From Nostoc sp. TCL26-01 (GTDB lineage Bacteria > Cyanobacteriota > Cyanobacteriia > Cyanobacteriales > Nostocaceae), in NCBI RefSeq assembly GCF_013393945.1, contig NZ_CP040297.1:2248804-2312803 (forward strand): a DNA stretch of 64,000 nt. The letters are read 5' to 3'. Numbering within the stretch: position 1 is the first letter of the stretch; each line of letters begins with the position of its first letter. The notes under the pieces were generated by a model. It was not told the DNA's origin, made no database searches, and worked only from the letters and a program-made list of their open reading frames with translations. A program made the position numbers and the translations under genes. Shown in pieces: positions 17,395-25,851 of the stretch.

Positions 17395-18513
17395 ATGACA
17401 CCCAAGTTTTTATCTAGACTAACTTCAACCTACATTTTTCCCAGTTTTCAGCCATCTGTAACGCAACCCTCAGCTTTAGTACTAGCAGCAGGCTTAGGTT
17501 TAAGTACTTTCATGCCCTTGGCAGCAACAAATTCTCAGATTGCATCTGCTAGCCAGAAAACCCAACTCATTAGCCAAGGCAAAAAAGTTGAAATTACCCT
17601 CGTTTCCTACGCAGTCACAAAAGCTGCCTACGAGAAAATCATTCCTCAGTTTGTCGCCAAATGGAAGCGAGAAAAAGGCCAAGATGTGATAGTGCGTGAA
17701 AGCTACGGTGGCTCTGGTTCTCAAACTCGTGCTGTGATTGATGGCTTAGAAGCTGATGTTGTAGCTTTAGCACTAGCACTAGATACCGAGAAAATCGAAA
17801 AAGCCGGCTTAATTAAACCAGGCTGGGAAAAAGAAGCACCGAACGGCTCAATTGTGACTCATTCAGTAGTAGCGCTAGAAACCAGAGAAGGAAATCCCAA
17901 AAAAATTCAAAACTGGAGTGACTTAACTAAACCCGGTGTCAAAGTCATTACCGCAAATCCCAAAACATCCGGCGGCGCGCGCTGGAACTTCCTGGCTTTG
18001 TGGGGAGCGATCGCCAAAAATGGTGGTAGTGACTCCCAAGCTTTAGACTATGTAACCAAAGTCTACAGAAATGTCCCAGTATTACCCAGAGATGCACGGG
18101 AAGCTAGCGATGTCTTCTATAAAAAAGGGCAAGGAGATGTGCTACTCAACTACGAAAACGAAGTCATCTTAGCAGCCCAACAAGGTAAAACCTCACCTTC
18201 TTACACCATTCCCCAAGTCAATATCTCTATCGATGGCCCCGTAGCAGTTGTTGACAAGAATGTGGATAAACATGGTACTCGTCAGGTGTCAGAAGCTTTC
18301 GTCAAGTTCTTGTTCACCCCAGAAGCACAACGAGAGTTTGCCAAAGTTGGTTTTAGACCGGTAAACTCTGCTGTAGCTAAAGAAGTCGGCAATAAATTTC
18401 CTAAGGTTGCTAAACTCTACAATGTGCAGAGTTTAGGCGGTTGGGACAGCATACAGAAGAAGTTTTTTAATGATGGCGCTATCTTTGACAAAATCCAAAG
18501 TGGACGACGTTAA
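17395..18513 (+). CDS. Second sulfate-binding protein, non-lipidated paralogue
   Basis: A 372-residue paralogue of SbpA, close in the binding domain (SYGGSGSQTRAVIDGLEADVV, ANPKTSGGARWNFLALWG, GQGDVLLNYENEVILA) but with a different N-terminus. The signal-like stretch (LVLAAGLGLSTFMPLAATNSQIASA) has no lipobox cysteine, so the mature protein is probably free in the periplasm. It is transcribed away from the cysTW operon and has no permease of its own, so it probably feeds CysTW or acts under other sulfur conditions. Overlapping upstream frames do not resemble genes. Confidence 0.92.
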   Translation: MTPKFLSRLTSTYIFPSFQPSVTQPSALVLAAGLGLSTFMPLAATNSQIASASQKTQLISQGKKVEITLVSYAVTKAAYEKIIPQFVAKWKREKGQDVIVRESYGGSGSQTRAVIDGLEADVVALALALDTEKIEKAGLIKPGWEKEAPNGSIVTHSVVALETREGNPKKIQNWSDLTKPGVKVITANPKTSGGARWNFLALWGAIAKNGGSDSQALDYVTKVYRNVPVLPRDAREASDVFYKKGQGDVLLNYENEVILAAQQGKTSPSYTIPQVNISIDGPVAVVDKNVDKHGTRQVSEAFVKFLFTPEAQREFAKVGFRPVNSAVAKEVGNKFPKVAKLYNVQSLGGWDSIQKKFFNDGAIFDKIQSGRR

Positions 18514-18548
18514 TTTTTGGGAGTGCTGAGGCTAAATCTAACACTCAA

Positions 18549-18607
18549 ATGAGAGATGTAGAGACGTTGCAATGCAACGTCTCCAAATAATTTATGTGTC
18601 TCATGAT
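18549..18607. repeat. Palindromic repeat, GTAGAGACGTTGCA family
   Basis: GAGACGTTGCA-A-TGCAACGTCTC forms the core (18560-18582), with ATGAGAGA and TGTCTCAT as imperfect outer ends. It follows the second sbpA and may act as a terminator-like hairpin. Confidence 0.75.
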
Positions 18608-18641
18608 TAACGTGAAATGGTATTAGTTTTCCCCATACCTT

Positions 18642-19415
18642 TCACTCATGCTGGAGTGGTAAACCATCCTGAAAAACCAATAGTTCACCTGGTTGAATTG
18701 GTGTCCAGACTTCATTATCTGTGAGGGGAGTAGTAGCAATCACAGCCACGCGATCGCGTGGTGTTGTTAACTCCCGAAAATCTACAGTCATATCCTGATC
18801 AATCAGGTGAGCAGCTGCAAAAGGTGCTTGACGAACTATATAGTTGAGATTGGTTGAGCAGTGGGTAAAAAAATGTTCTCCGTCTGAGAGTAAGTAATTG
18901 AAAACACCGATTGATGCTAATTGTGCGGTTACTTTTTGCAGTACAGGATACAACCTTGCTAAACTTGGTTTACCGTCAGGAAAGTTTTGTCGCAAAGTTT
19001 CCAGCATCAGACAAAATGCTTTTTCACTATCGGTATTACCTACTGCTTGATAAAAACCCTGACTTTTATGTTGAAAATCTGGCAAATTACCGTTGTGAGC
19101 AAATACCCAATACCGTCCCCATAATTCTCGACGAAAAGGATGGCAATTTTCTAAAGCCACTTCACCTTGGGTAGCTTTACGAATATGGGCAATGACATGG
19201 GTCGAGTGGATGGGATAGCAACGCACAAAATCCGCTATAGGAGAATCAATAGAGGGTTTATCATCTAAAAATATCCGACATCCGTTTCCTTCAAAGAAAG
19301 CAATACCCCAACCATCACTATGATGATCTGTTCTGCCTCCCCTAGCGGAAAACCCTTCAAAGGAAAAGCAGATATCCGTCGGAACATTGCAATTCATTCC
19401 CAGCAGTTGACACAT
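18642..19415 (-). CDS. Class II glutamine amidotransferase (YafJ/GATase_4 type)
   Basis: A 257-residue Ntn-hydrolase. After removal of Met1, Cys2 (MCQLLGMN) would be the nucleophile. HHSDGWGIAFF, HIRKATQGEVALENCHPFRRELW and FAHNGNLPDF are the glutaminase motifs. It is a stand-alone glutaminase domain without a synthetase partner, like E. coli YafJ or EgtC. Substrate unknown; neighbours give no clear clue, and no ergothioneine genes are adjacent. Confidence 0.9.
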   Translation of the reverse strand: MCQLLGMNCNVPTDICFSFEGFSARGGRTDHHSDGWGIAFFEGNGCRIFLDDKPSIDSPIADFVRCYPIHSTHVIAHIRKATQGEVALENCHPFRRELWGRYWVFAHNGNLPDFQHKSQGFYQAVGNTDSEKAFCLMLETLRQNFPDGKPSLARLYPVLQKVTAQLASIGVFNYLLSDGEHFFTHCSTNLNYIVRQAPFAAAHLIDQDMTVDFRELTTPRDRVAVIATTPLTDNEVWTPIQPGELLVFQDGLPLQHE

Positions 19416-19526
19416 TGATATTGCCGCTTCTGAATTTTGGACTCATGCCTCAAGATCAAGATACTTCAGAATGCGACATCTATTTTGGTGCGATCGCTGC
19501 AATCTGCAAATTTCCTCCTGAATCGA

Positions 19527-19826
19527 TTAAGCCAAAACCTCGTAACGACGAATATCTGGTTCATTAGCCACCAATCCCACCAATTTTGCTCCTACTGCTT
19601 GCAAATGGGGCGAATCTAAATGAGCATCCAACGCTTCAGCAGATGCCCATTCCTCAACAAATGTAAAATCTGTAGGATCTGACTGATTTTGTAGAAGTTC
19701 ATACTTAATTGCACCAGCTTCTTTTCTAGTCGGTTCAATTAGTTCTAATAATACAGCTTTCAGTTCTCCTACTTTGTCGGGTAAAGCTACGACACGAGCA
19801 ACAACACGCACAGTTTGAGTAGTCAT
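19527..19826 (-). CDS. Antibiotic biosynthesis monooxygenase (ABM) family protein
   Basis: A 99-residue dimeric alpha/beta-barrel type protein with RVVARVVALPDKVGELKAVLLELIEPTRKEAGAIKYELLQN and FTFVEEWASAEALDAHLDSPHLQ. Relatives such as YgiN act as quinol monooxygenases or heme-degrading enzymes. The pattern is nearer YgiN, but the substrate cannot be read from the sequence. It lies 26 bases from the next gene on the same strand and may be co-transcribed. Confidence 0.88.
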   Translation of the reverse strand: MTTQTVRVVARVVALPDKVGELKAVLLELIEPTRKEAGAIKYELLQNQSDPTDFTFVEEWASAEALDAHLDSPHLQAVGAKLVGLVANEPDIRRYEVLA

Positions 19827-19852
19827 TGGTGTTTTAGTTTGCTGACAAGTTT

Positions 19853-20668
19853 CTAATTTAACTCTAAAAGGGTTCTAGTTTGTTGACCTACGACCCCATC
19901 TGCTGATAACCCTTTTGACTCTTGAAAAGCCTTAACAGCTTTGTCTGTTTCTTGATCAAATACCTGATTAGCTTGTTCTAATGGAATACCCGCTTTTCTC
20001 AAAGCTAACTGTAACTCACCAACATCTTTCCCTTGTTGTGATGGTGTTGTTAACTTCAAAACTCTAGGATATCCCACATTTGAGAATCCTTCAGATGGAG
20101 AATTATAAATACATTTTAAGGTTTGTTCTCCTAAATCCCCATCTTCAGCAATTTGGTTATTGGGATTTGCTTTGTTCCAAAGTTTTTGAAAAGCTTTGAT
20201 AGAATCAGGGCGAATATCTCTAATATCATCAGATGTGCAATCAAAGTGCATGGCATCTTTATTACCATAAGTCCATCGCCATCCATGACTGGTCATTAGA
20301 GTTCTCACCTCTGGCCATTCTTCGATGTCTAAAGACGCACCTTTTTGATGGTCTGATTTTCCCGGATATCCTACGAGATTATCAATTAATCCCCTCTGTT
20401 TTTGGCTATACAGCATTGCTTGAGCAATCACAGAACGGTAGGCACTATTGATAGTCAAAGGTTTACCGTAAGCTGTTAATACTGATTTTAAAGCATTCCG
20501 TGCTGGAAGTTGACAGTAAGGAAACAGCCCATCACCTTTGTTAATATTTAAGTCAGCAATAGTGACTAATGAATTAGGAGCTAATTGATTTAATTGCCAA
20601 AAAAGCTGCAAATCTAATCCTCGGACTGCAATTGTACTACCTGCCGTGATCTCTTTAACTAAAACCAT
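19853..20668 (-). CDS. M15 peptidase with two peptidoglycan-binding domains
   Basis: A 271-residue protein. The N-terminal half is an M15-like D-Ala metallopeptidase domain (INSAYRSVIAQAMLYSQKQRG, SDHQKGASLDIE with zinc ligands His and Asp, DAMHFDC with His). Two PG_binding_1-like segments follow (IKAFQKLWNKAN...DGDLGEQT and LQLALRKAGI...AVKAFQESKGLSADGVVGQQT). No signal peptide is visible, unusual for a wall enzyme; export by another route or release on lysis is possible. It is upstream of the ABM gene on the same strand. Confidence 0.88.
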   Translation of the reverse strand: MVLVKEITAGSTIAVRGLDLQLFWQLNQLAPNSLVTIADLNINKGDGLFPYCQLPARNALKSVLTAYGKPLTINSAYRSVIAQAMLYSQKQRGLIDNLVGYPGKSDHQKGASLDIEEWPEVRTLMTSHGWRWTYGNKDAMHFDCTSDDIRDIRPDSIKAFQKLWNKANPNNQIAEDGDLGEQTLKCIYNSPSEGFSNVGYPRVLKLTTPSQQGKDVGELQLALRKAGIPLEQANQVFDQETDKAVKAFQESKGLSADGVVGQQTRTLLELN

Positions 20669-20965
20669 AGTCTTTTTTAATACCTTTAAAACTTATTTTA
20701 GCTACACAGTGTTCTATTCCATCAGGTTGATATTCTATTGTCAAATTTCTGACAACAAATTTTATTTATTGAGATAAAGCGTAAAATTTATACCATATGG
20801 GATTCATATTTGATCTCTAAAAATTATGTAGGGTGTGTTGTAGCGCAGCGCAGCGCACCAAATTCAGCATTAAACGTAGGTTGGGTTAAGTGCAGCGCAA
20901 CCCAACATAGATATTAAAAACCCAGTATGGATATTGGTGTTGAGTTACCCTACTAAAAATGAAGC

Positions 20966-21096
20966 AGATTTTTATTTTTGTAGGGTGCGTTAACGAAGTA
21001 ACGCACCGTCTTAATCTCATTGGCGGTGCGTTGCGCTACCCTGCGGGTTCTCCGAAGGAGTACGCAACAACGCACCCTACTATTGCACTATTTTAG
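20966..21096 (+). repeat. 131-bp repeat, copy 1 (inverted copy at 57671-57801)
   Basis: It contains GTAGGGTGCGTTAACG, a GGTGCGTTA/TAACGCACC hairpin and GGTGCGTTGCGCTACCCTGC. The reverse complement of 57671-57801 matches it with a single mismatch. It ends in CTATTGCACTATTTTAG. Confidence 0.95.
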
Positions 21097-21259
21097 TATC
21101 AGGACTTTGTTGGGTTTCGCTGTCGCTCAACCCAACCTACTTCTCTACTTAACTGAACCGTATTGTCTTAAAAACCCAGTATGGATATTGGTGTTGGGTG
21201 ACCCTGCTAAACATGAAGCAGAGCATCTCAGCAACAAAGAAAGACGTAAAGTCTATTAT

Positions 21260-21414
21260 CTCATATCTTGCACCAGGCGACTGGAAGTCGCGGCTACACA
21301 GGCAAAACCCGCCTGCGCGGGTTTCAAAACCTTGATTTTGTGTTAGTCCGCGTAGGCGGACTTAGTTTGTATAGCCGCGATTTCTAATCGCTAGGGCTAG
21401 GTGCAAGATGTGAG
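21260..21414. mobile_element. Miniature inverted-repeat element, copy 2 (155 bp, TSD TTAT)
   Basis: Same terminal repeats and length as copy 1 and the same orientation, with about a dozen internal differences. TTAT directly flanks both ends (21256-21259 and 21415-21418). Confidence 0.93.
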
Positions 21415-21463
21415 TTATTACTTTACGTCTAGTCCATCTTGATTTGAGATTTTTTATGATTAT

Positions 21464-23158
21464 CTAAATCAGTCCTAACACTGATCCAACAGTTGATTTA
21501 ATCGAATCTCTAGCATCTTTCAAAGTTTGAGTAATTGGATGCTTGGTTTGCAAGAATACTCGCGCGCAATTGCGTCCTGGCATTCCCGAAATTGAACCAC
21601 CGGGATGAGTTCCCGCACCGGTGAGAAATAAGTTTTCAATGGGGGTTTTGTAATTGGCAATTTCTGGCAGGGGACGGAAAAACACCATTTGATCTAAGCT
21701 CATATCAATGTGGTAGTAATTACCTTTATATGCGCCTAATCTTTCACCTAATTCGGCTGGACTTTCTACCCGACGGGCAATAGTTGCGGTCTTGACATTG
21801 GGTGCATAGCTGGCTAATTTATCTATCACTTTGTCAGCAACTTGATTTTTCAATTCATCCGTCCAACCAGTCCCTTTCAAACCTGTACCTTCAGCACCAG
21901 CAATTTGATAAGGGGCAAAAAACTCAATCCACAGTGTATGTTTGCCTGCGGGTGCTAATGTGGGATCGAGAGCGCTGGGCATGACAACATACATAGATGG
22001 ATCAGCATCAGGAATCTCACCCAAGGTACATTTACTATGGGCTTGTTCCACATGAGCAACGGAATCAGCAATTAAAATCGAACCAATTAAGTATTCGTCT
22101 TTGTGAGCATGATAGGGAAAACGCAGGGGTTCATCTAATGCCAAATCTATCTTGAGGATGGTTTCATTGTTGTTAACAATACGGCGTTCTAAGCGTTCCC
22201 ACAAGTCAGAGTCAGCTGCATCGATATCGCTTTTATCGGTCATTTGTAAAAACAAACGTTTAGCATCGATGTTAGAAATCACCCCATATTTAGCTCGATA
22301 TTCTTGACCACCAGCTACCCTTACACCGACAGCTTTACCATCATCAATTAGAACTTTCTCAACGTGCTGGTCTGTGAGAATAACGCCGCCTTTGCTGGTA
22401 ACGAGGTTAACTAAAGCTTTGACTAATGCGCCTGTACCACCACGAGGTCGAGCCATACCAGGATTGTGACGCATTGCCATCATAATTGCCCCAATCGCTA
22501 GAGTTTTTTGTGATGGTGGCGCACCGAGTTCTGATGCTAGTCTGGCTAGGGGTGCTTTGAGAAATTCCGAGTCAAACCATTCGTTAAGTAAATCTTCCGC
22601 ACTAGTCATCATGTTGCGGACAAAATCTAGGGTTTTGTTGGGGGAACCAATGACGGAAAATAAATCTTTGAATTTGGTAATGTCGTAGTTACCCAGGATA
22701 TCTATAACTGATTTGGGTGGGGCATTGAACATAGGAATCATTGCACCTATTGCCCGTTGCCAGTAGTCGGTAAATTCTGCATATTTTCTGGCATCGCGAT
22801 CGCTATAACGAGCGATTTCGGCACAAGTCTTTTCTAGGGATTTATGGGCTAAGAAATATTTGCCATCAGGATGAGGACAGAAGACAACTGGGTCACACTC
22901 TAGATATTCTAAGCCGTATTTTTCTAGTTCTAATTCTTCTACTACTGGCCCCAGGTGAATAAATTCATGGTCAATTGCACACAAGTTAAATTTAAATCCG
23001 GGGGCTTCTTTGGGTAAACATTCTTCAGTGGTGGCTGCACCACCAGGAACCGAGCGTTTTTCTAGTAACAAGACATTGTAGCCTGCTTTGAGTAAATAAG
23101 CTGCACAAACTAAACCATTATGTCCTGCACCGATAATTACAACATCATACTCTTGCAT
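21464..23158 (-). CDS. crtO: Beta-carotene ketolase CrtO
   Basis: A 564-residue FAD-dependent oxidoreductase of the phytoene desaturase superfamily. The N-terminal dinucleotide fold (VIIGAGHNGLVCAAYLL, then LLEKRSVPGGAATTEE), AIDHEFIHLGPV, NEWFDSEFLKAPLARLASELGAPPS, WIEFFAPYQIAGAEGTGLKG and GTHPGGSISGMPGRNCARV match, from memory, Synechocystis CrtO over the full length. That enzyme makes echinenone from beta-carotene. The closest alternative is a carotenoid isomerase, but the CrtO-specific segments fit better. It stands alone, with no other carotenoid gene adjacent. Echinenone is needed by orange carotenoid protein and for photoprotection. Confidence 0.88.
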   Translation of the reverse strand: MQEYDVVIIGAGHNGLVCAAYLLKAGYNVLLLEKRSVPGGAATTEECLPKEAPGFKFNLCAIDHEFIHLGPVVEELELEKYGLEYLECDPVVFCPHPDGKYFLAHKSLEKTCAEIARYSDRDARKYAEFTDYWQRAIGAMIPMFNAPPKSVIDILGNYDITKFKDLFSVIGSPNKTLDFVRNMMTSAEDLLNEWFDSEFLKAPLARLASELGAPPSQKTLAIGAIMMAMRHNPGMARPRGGTGALVKALVNLVTSKGGVILTDQHVEKVLIDDGKAVGVRVAGGQEYRAKYGVISNIDAKRLFLQMTDKSDIDAADSDLWERLERRIVNNNETILKIDLALDEPLRFPYHAHKDEYLIGSILIADSVAHVEQAHSKCTLGEIPDADPSMYVVMPSALDPTLAPAGKHTLWIEFFAPYQIAGAEGTGLKGTGWTDELKNQVADKVIDKLASYAPNVKTATIARRVESPAELGERLGAYKGNYYHIDMSLDQMVFFRPLPEIANYKTPIENLFLTGAGTHPGGSISGMPGRNCARVFLQTKHPITQTLKDARDSIKSTVGSVLGLI

Positions 23159-23289
23159 ATTTTTGATTGGCTAGTAAAGGAGCTTGATAATACCACAAAG
23201 GTAAAAGATGAATGATAAAATGGAGTAATTATTAATCACTCATCATCTGATTCAGATAATTTCTTGATTTCAACAGAATTTTGATTTCA

Positions 23290-24048
23290 TCAAGTACTAA
23301 TTTCTGTAAATGTAGCAGGTATTTGTTTTACATCAGCCATTACTAAAACTAGTACTTCCCTTTCTTGAATTTGCATATCTTTAATAGTAATCTTCATTCC
23401 TTCCCAGACAAAATATGGTAGATTAACTAATTCTTTGACTTTTTGCATTAATGATACAATTATTTCTAGGCTAATGCCTCCTCCTTGGGTACAGTGAAAA
23501 CTCTCTAACATTATAGATTGGGAAGGAGTGCGAGGACGAAGTATTGCTGTAAAACTCAACGGACGACTATTGTTGTTTTCTGTCAATAGGAAGATTCCAT
23601 TAAATCCTATTTGTTCATCATTAGGTAGAAATATCTCTAGATGTTGCAATGCAAAACTAATAATTTCTCCATCAACATCCAAGTCAAAGCTTTGCACCAA
23701 ATTATGAGTAAAATCAGCACTGAGGGCAGAATTAATATCAGCTTCTGTGAGTTTGATCTGAGCCAATACATTCACAGGCTTTTCTAGTTGGATTTGCCCA
23801 AAAATTGCCCTCAGAGGATTAATAGAAATAGTATCTGTCTGAATTTTTATTTCTTGGACTCGGATGTTTTGTTTTGTGACTAAGCCTTGTCCGGCAAATG
23901 TAACTCCATCTGCTTGACCTTGAGCTAATTTGAAAATGTCAGTCTGCACCTGAATATCAATTTCTTCAACTGTATCTAATTGACTAGATACACTTTTTTC
24001 AGCTACTTGAGATACCAAATGCTCTTCTATGTTTTGCTTGTCTGACAT
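23290..24048 (-). CDS. DUF2993 (LmeA-like) protein
   Basis: A 252-residue protein of the DUF2993 family common in cyanobacteria and actinobacteria. Typical features are long alternating beta-strands (VTFAGQGLVTKQNIRVQEIKIQT, ISINPLRAIFGQIQLEKPVNVLAQIKLTEADINSAL) and a C-terminal LPYFVWEGMKITIKDMQIQ segment. Actinobacterial LmeA is a periplasmic mannose-binding phosphatase, but this protein has no signal peptide and a function cannot be assigned. It is on the same strand as crtO, 131 bases away. Confidence 0.8.
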   Translation of the reverse strand: MSDKQNIEEHLVSQVAEKSVSSQLDTVEEIDIQVQTDIFKLAQGQADGVTFAGQGLVTKQNIRVQEIKIQTDTISINPLRAIFGQIQLEKPVNVLAQIKLTEADINSALSADFTHNLVQSFDLDVDGEIISFALQHLEIFLPNDEQIGFNGIFLLTENNNSRPLSFTAILRPRTPSQSIMLESFHCTQGGGISLEIIVSLMQKVKELVNLPYFVWEGMKITIKDMQIQEREVLVLVMADVKQIPATFTEIST

Positions 24049-24204
24049 GAATTCATATTTGCCTCATTTCCTCTTAGTAATTAATTTAGATGCTGAATAC
24101 TCAGAAGCGAATCTATAAAATGGTATAGGAATCCAATTGAATATTACGGAGGGTGCATCCCTGGTCTTATTTTTCAATAAGAAAAAAGTAAGATGGTCTT
24201 GATT

Positions 24205-24295
24205 ATACATCTCCAAAAATTAATTCTGCGTTGCCCGAAATCCTTGTAGAGACGTTGCACTGCAACGTCTCTACATTCATTTTCACTAGATGTCT
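24205..24295. mobile_element. 91-bp miniature palindromic element, copy 1
   Basis: Imperfect terminal repeats (ATACATCT and AGATGTCT) enclose TTCTGCGTTGCCCGAAATCC and the perfect palindrome GTAGAGACGTTGCA-C-TGCAACGTCTCTAC (24246-24274). ATT lies directly outside both ends (24202-24204 and 24296-24298), as in the copy at 29901-29992. Confidence 0.82.
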
Positions 24296-24306
24296 ATTAT
24301 GGATGC

Positions 24307-25611
24307 CTATATTGGCTCATCTGTTAACTTCACTCCTTCAGGAAGATCCATCGCTTCAATGTGCTGTTTGTGTCCATCTAGTAGACAGCTAATTGTCATA
24401 TCTCCCATGACGTTGATAGCAGTACGACACCTATCTAGAAACCAATCGACTGTGATGAGCAAGGCAATATATTGAGTAGGTAATCCCACTGCTGTAAACA
24501 CCAGCGTCATTGTCACTAATCCAGCTTCAGGAATACCAGCAGCCCCAACAGAAGCGACAATGGAGGTTAATACCACCATTAATTGTTGTGGTAAGTTCAA
24601 GTGCAGTCCCAACAATTGACCGACAAATAAAGCAGACATGGCTTCATACAATGCAGTCCCATCATTGTTGAAGTTACTCCCAACTAAAGCGCCCAGGGAT
24701 GCGGATGATTCCCGTAAACCTATTTTTTGCATCAGGGCGCGGAAGGTGACAGGCATTGTGGCTGTGGAGGATGCGGTGGAGAAGGCTGTGAACAGTGCAT
24801 CACTACTACCGCTAATAAATTGTTGTGGACTCACCCAAGAACCATATTTCACTCTGGTTGTGTAGTAAATTGCTTGCAAACTTAGGGCTAATAAAACAGC
24901 AATAATAAAGGCTGCTAATGATAAGAATGGTTTAAACCCTTGTAAGGCAATGGTTTTGGCAACTATACCAAAGACGGCAAGTGGTACTAAGGCAATTACC
25001 CATTTCAAAACTGCCATCACTGCCTCAAATAACATGGTGATGACTTGCTCAATGGGGCGATAATCTTCCTTACCCTGTGCGATTTGTTCGGTTTTGATAG
25101 CGCGTAACACTACCCCAAAGGCCAAAGCCACAAATACTAACTGAATCACATTATTATCAACTAGGGGCTGTAATATGGAAGGGGGAATCATCTCCTGAAG
25201 TAGTGCCCAAGGATCGAGGGTTTTATTGGTAGGAGTTGCCACCAAAGATTCTACCCGCCACCAACGCCCAGGTTGCAACACATTCGCTACTAACAAACCG
25301 ATCGCGATCGCTACTACGGTATTAGTCAACAATAACATCACCAGTTTCCGCCCCGAACGTCCGGGAATATCAACTGTGAGAAATCCGTGCAACACAGCAA
25401 GTAAAATCAATGGTGTTGCTAATGCCCGTAAGGCTTTGAGTACTAGGTTACAAGGAATAGCTAAATTATTAATCGTAGTAATCAAATTGGGGTGGGGATT
25501 GCCTGCGCCACACAAGATGCCGACGATAATAGATAGAATAAGTGCGATCGCAATCTGCCATGAAAGTGGTACAGTCTTCCTAAAAACAGACTTTTTAGTG
25601 AGTTGGCTCAT
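24307..25611 (-). CDS. Dicarboxylate/amino acid:cation symporter (DAACS family)
   Basis: A 434-residue membrane protein of the GltP/DctA/SstT superfamily, with about eight helices and two re-entrant loops. FSTASSTATMPVTFRALMQKIG is the serine-rich first hairpin. VGSNFNNDGTALYEAMSALFVGQ and DWFLDRCRTAINVMGDM contain the substrate and cation-binding residues (the Arg/Asp/Asn helix 8 pattern). It should take up glutamate, C4-dicarboxylates or Ser/Thr with Na+ or H+; the exact substrate is not readable. Start chosen at Met 25611 (MSQLTKK). Confidence 0.92.
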   Translation of the reverse strand: MSQLTKKSVFRKTVPLSWQIAIALILSIIVGILCGAGNPHPNLITTINNLAIPCNLVLKALRALATPLILLAVLHGFLTVDIPGRSGRKLVMLLLTNTVVAIAIGLLVANVLQPGRWWRVESLVATPTNKTLDPWALLQEMIPPSILQPLVDNNVIQLVFVALAFGVVLRAIKTEQIAQGKEDYRPIEQVITMLFEAVMAVLKWVIALVPLAVFGIVAKTIALQGFKPFLSLAAFIIAVLLALSLQAIYYTTRVKYGSWVSPQQFISGSSDALFTAFSTASSTATMPVTFRALMQKIGLRESSASLGALVGSNFNNDGTALYEAMSALFVGQLLGLHLNLPQQLMVVLTSIVASVGAAGIPEAGLVTMTLVFTAVGLPTQYIALLITVDWFLDRCRTAINVMGDMTISCLLDGHKQHIEAMDLPEGVKLTDEPI

Positions 25612-25764
25612 ACTGCTGATCAAATTTATGGTAAGCCAATTAAAAGCTATTGAATATCATTCCAGCTAGTTCAATTTCAGCTCGTGATCTCACTGCACTA
25701 AATTTGAGCTTGACAAAATTTAGGATGTATGGATGAAAATGTAGAATGGGTATTAGTATCTCTA

Positions 25765-25830
25765 TGTCTTTGTGTCTCCGTGGTGAAAAAACATCTTATT
25801 TAACCACAAAGTCACAGAGGCACAGAGGGA
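25765..25830. repeat. Inverted repeat of TTTGTGTCTCCGTGGT / ACCACAAAGTCACAGAGG type
   Basis: CTTTGTGTCTCCGTGGTG and AACCACAAAGTCACAGAGGC form an imperfect hairpin 25-90 bases before the kinase gene. Similar phrases lie at 36833-36865, 58988-59010 and 59031-59130, so this is another dispersed family. Confidence 0.7.
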
Positions 25831-25851
25831 TTTTGCTTTTTATTTAAATAT

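Larger units (their letters stand above)
20669..21463. other. Repeat-filled intergenic region
   Basis: About 800 bases without a gene. In order: GTTGGGTTAAG/AACCCAAC-type repeats (about 20830-20915), the 131-bp repeat copy 1 (20966-21096), a GTTGGGTTTCGC/CAACCCAACCTAC segment (21109-21141) and miniature element copy 2 (21260-21414). The phrase AAAACCCAGTATGGATATTGGTGTTG occurs twice (about 20918 and 21172). Confidence 0.8.

Noticed and set aside
17171..17398. A 75-codon frame overlapping the second sbpA start by four bases
   Set aside because: It begins at TTG with no ribosome binding site, has no family likeness, and lies in the divergent control region.
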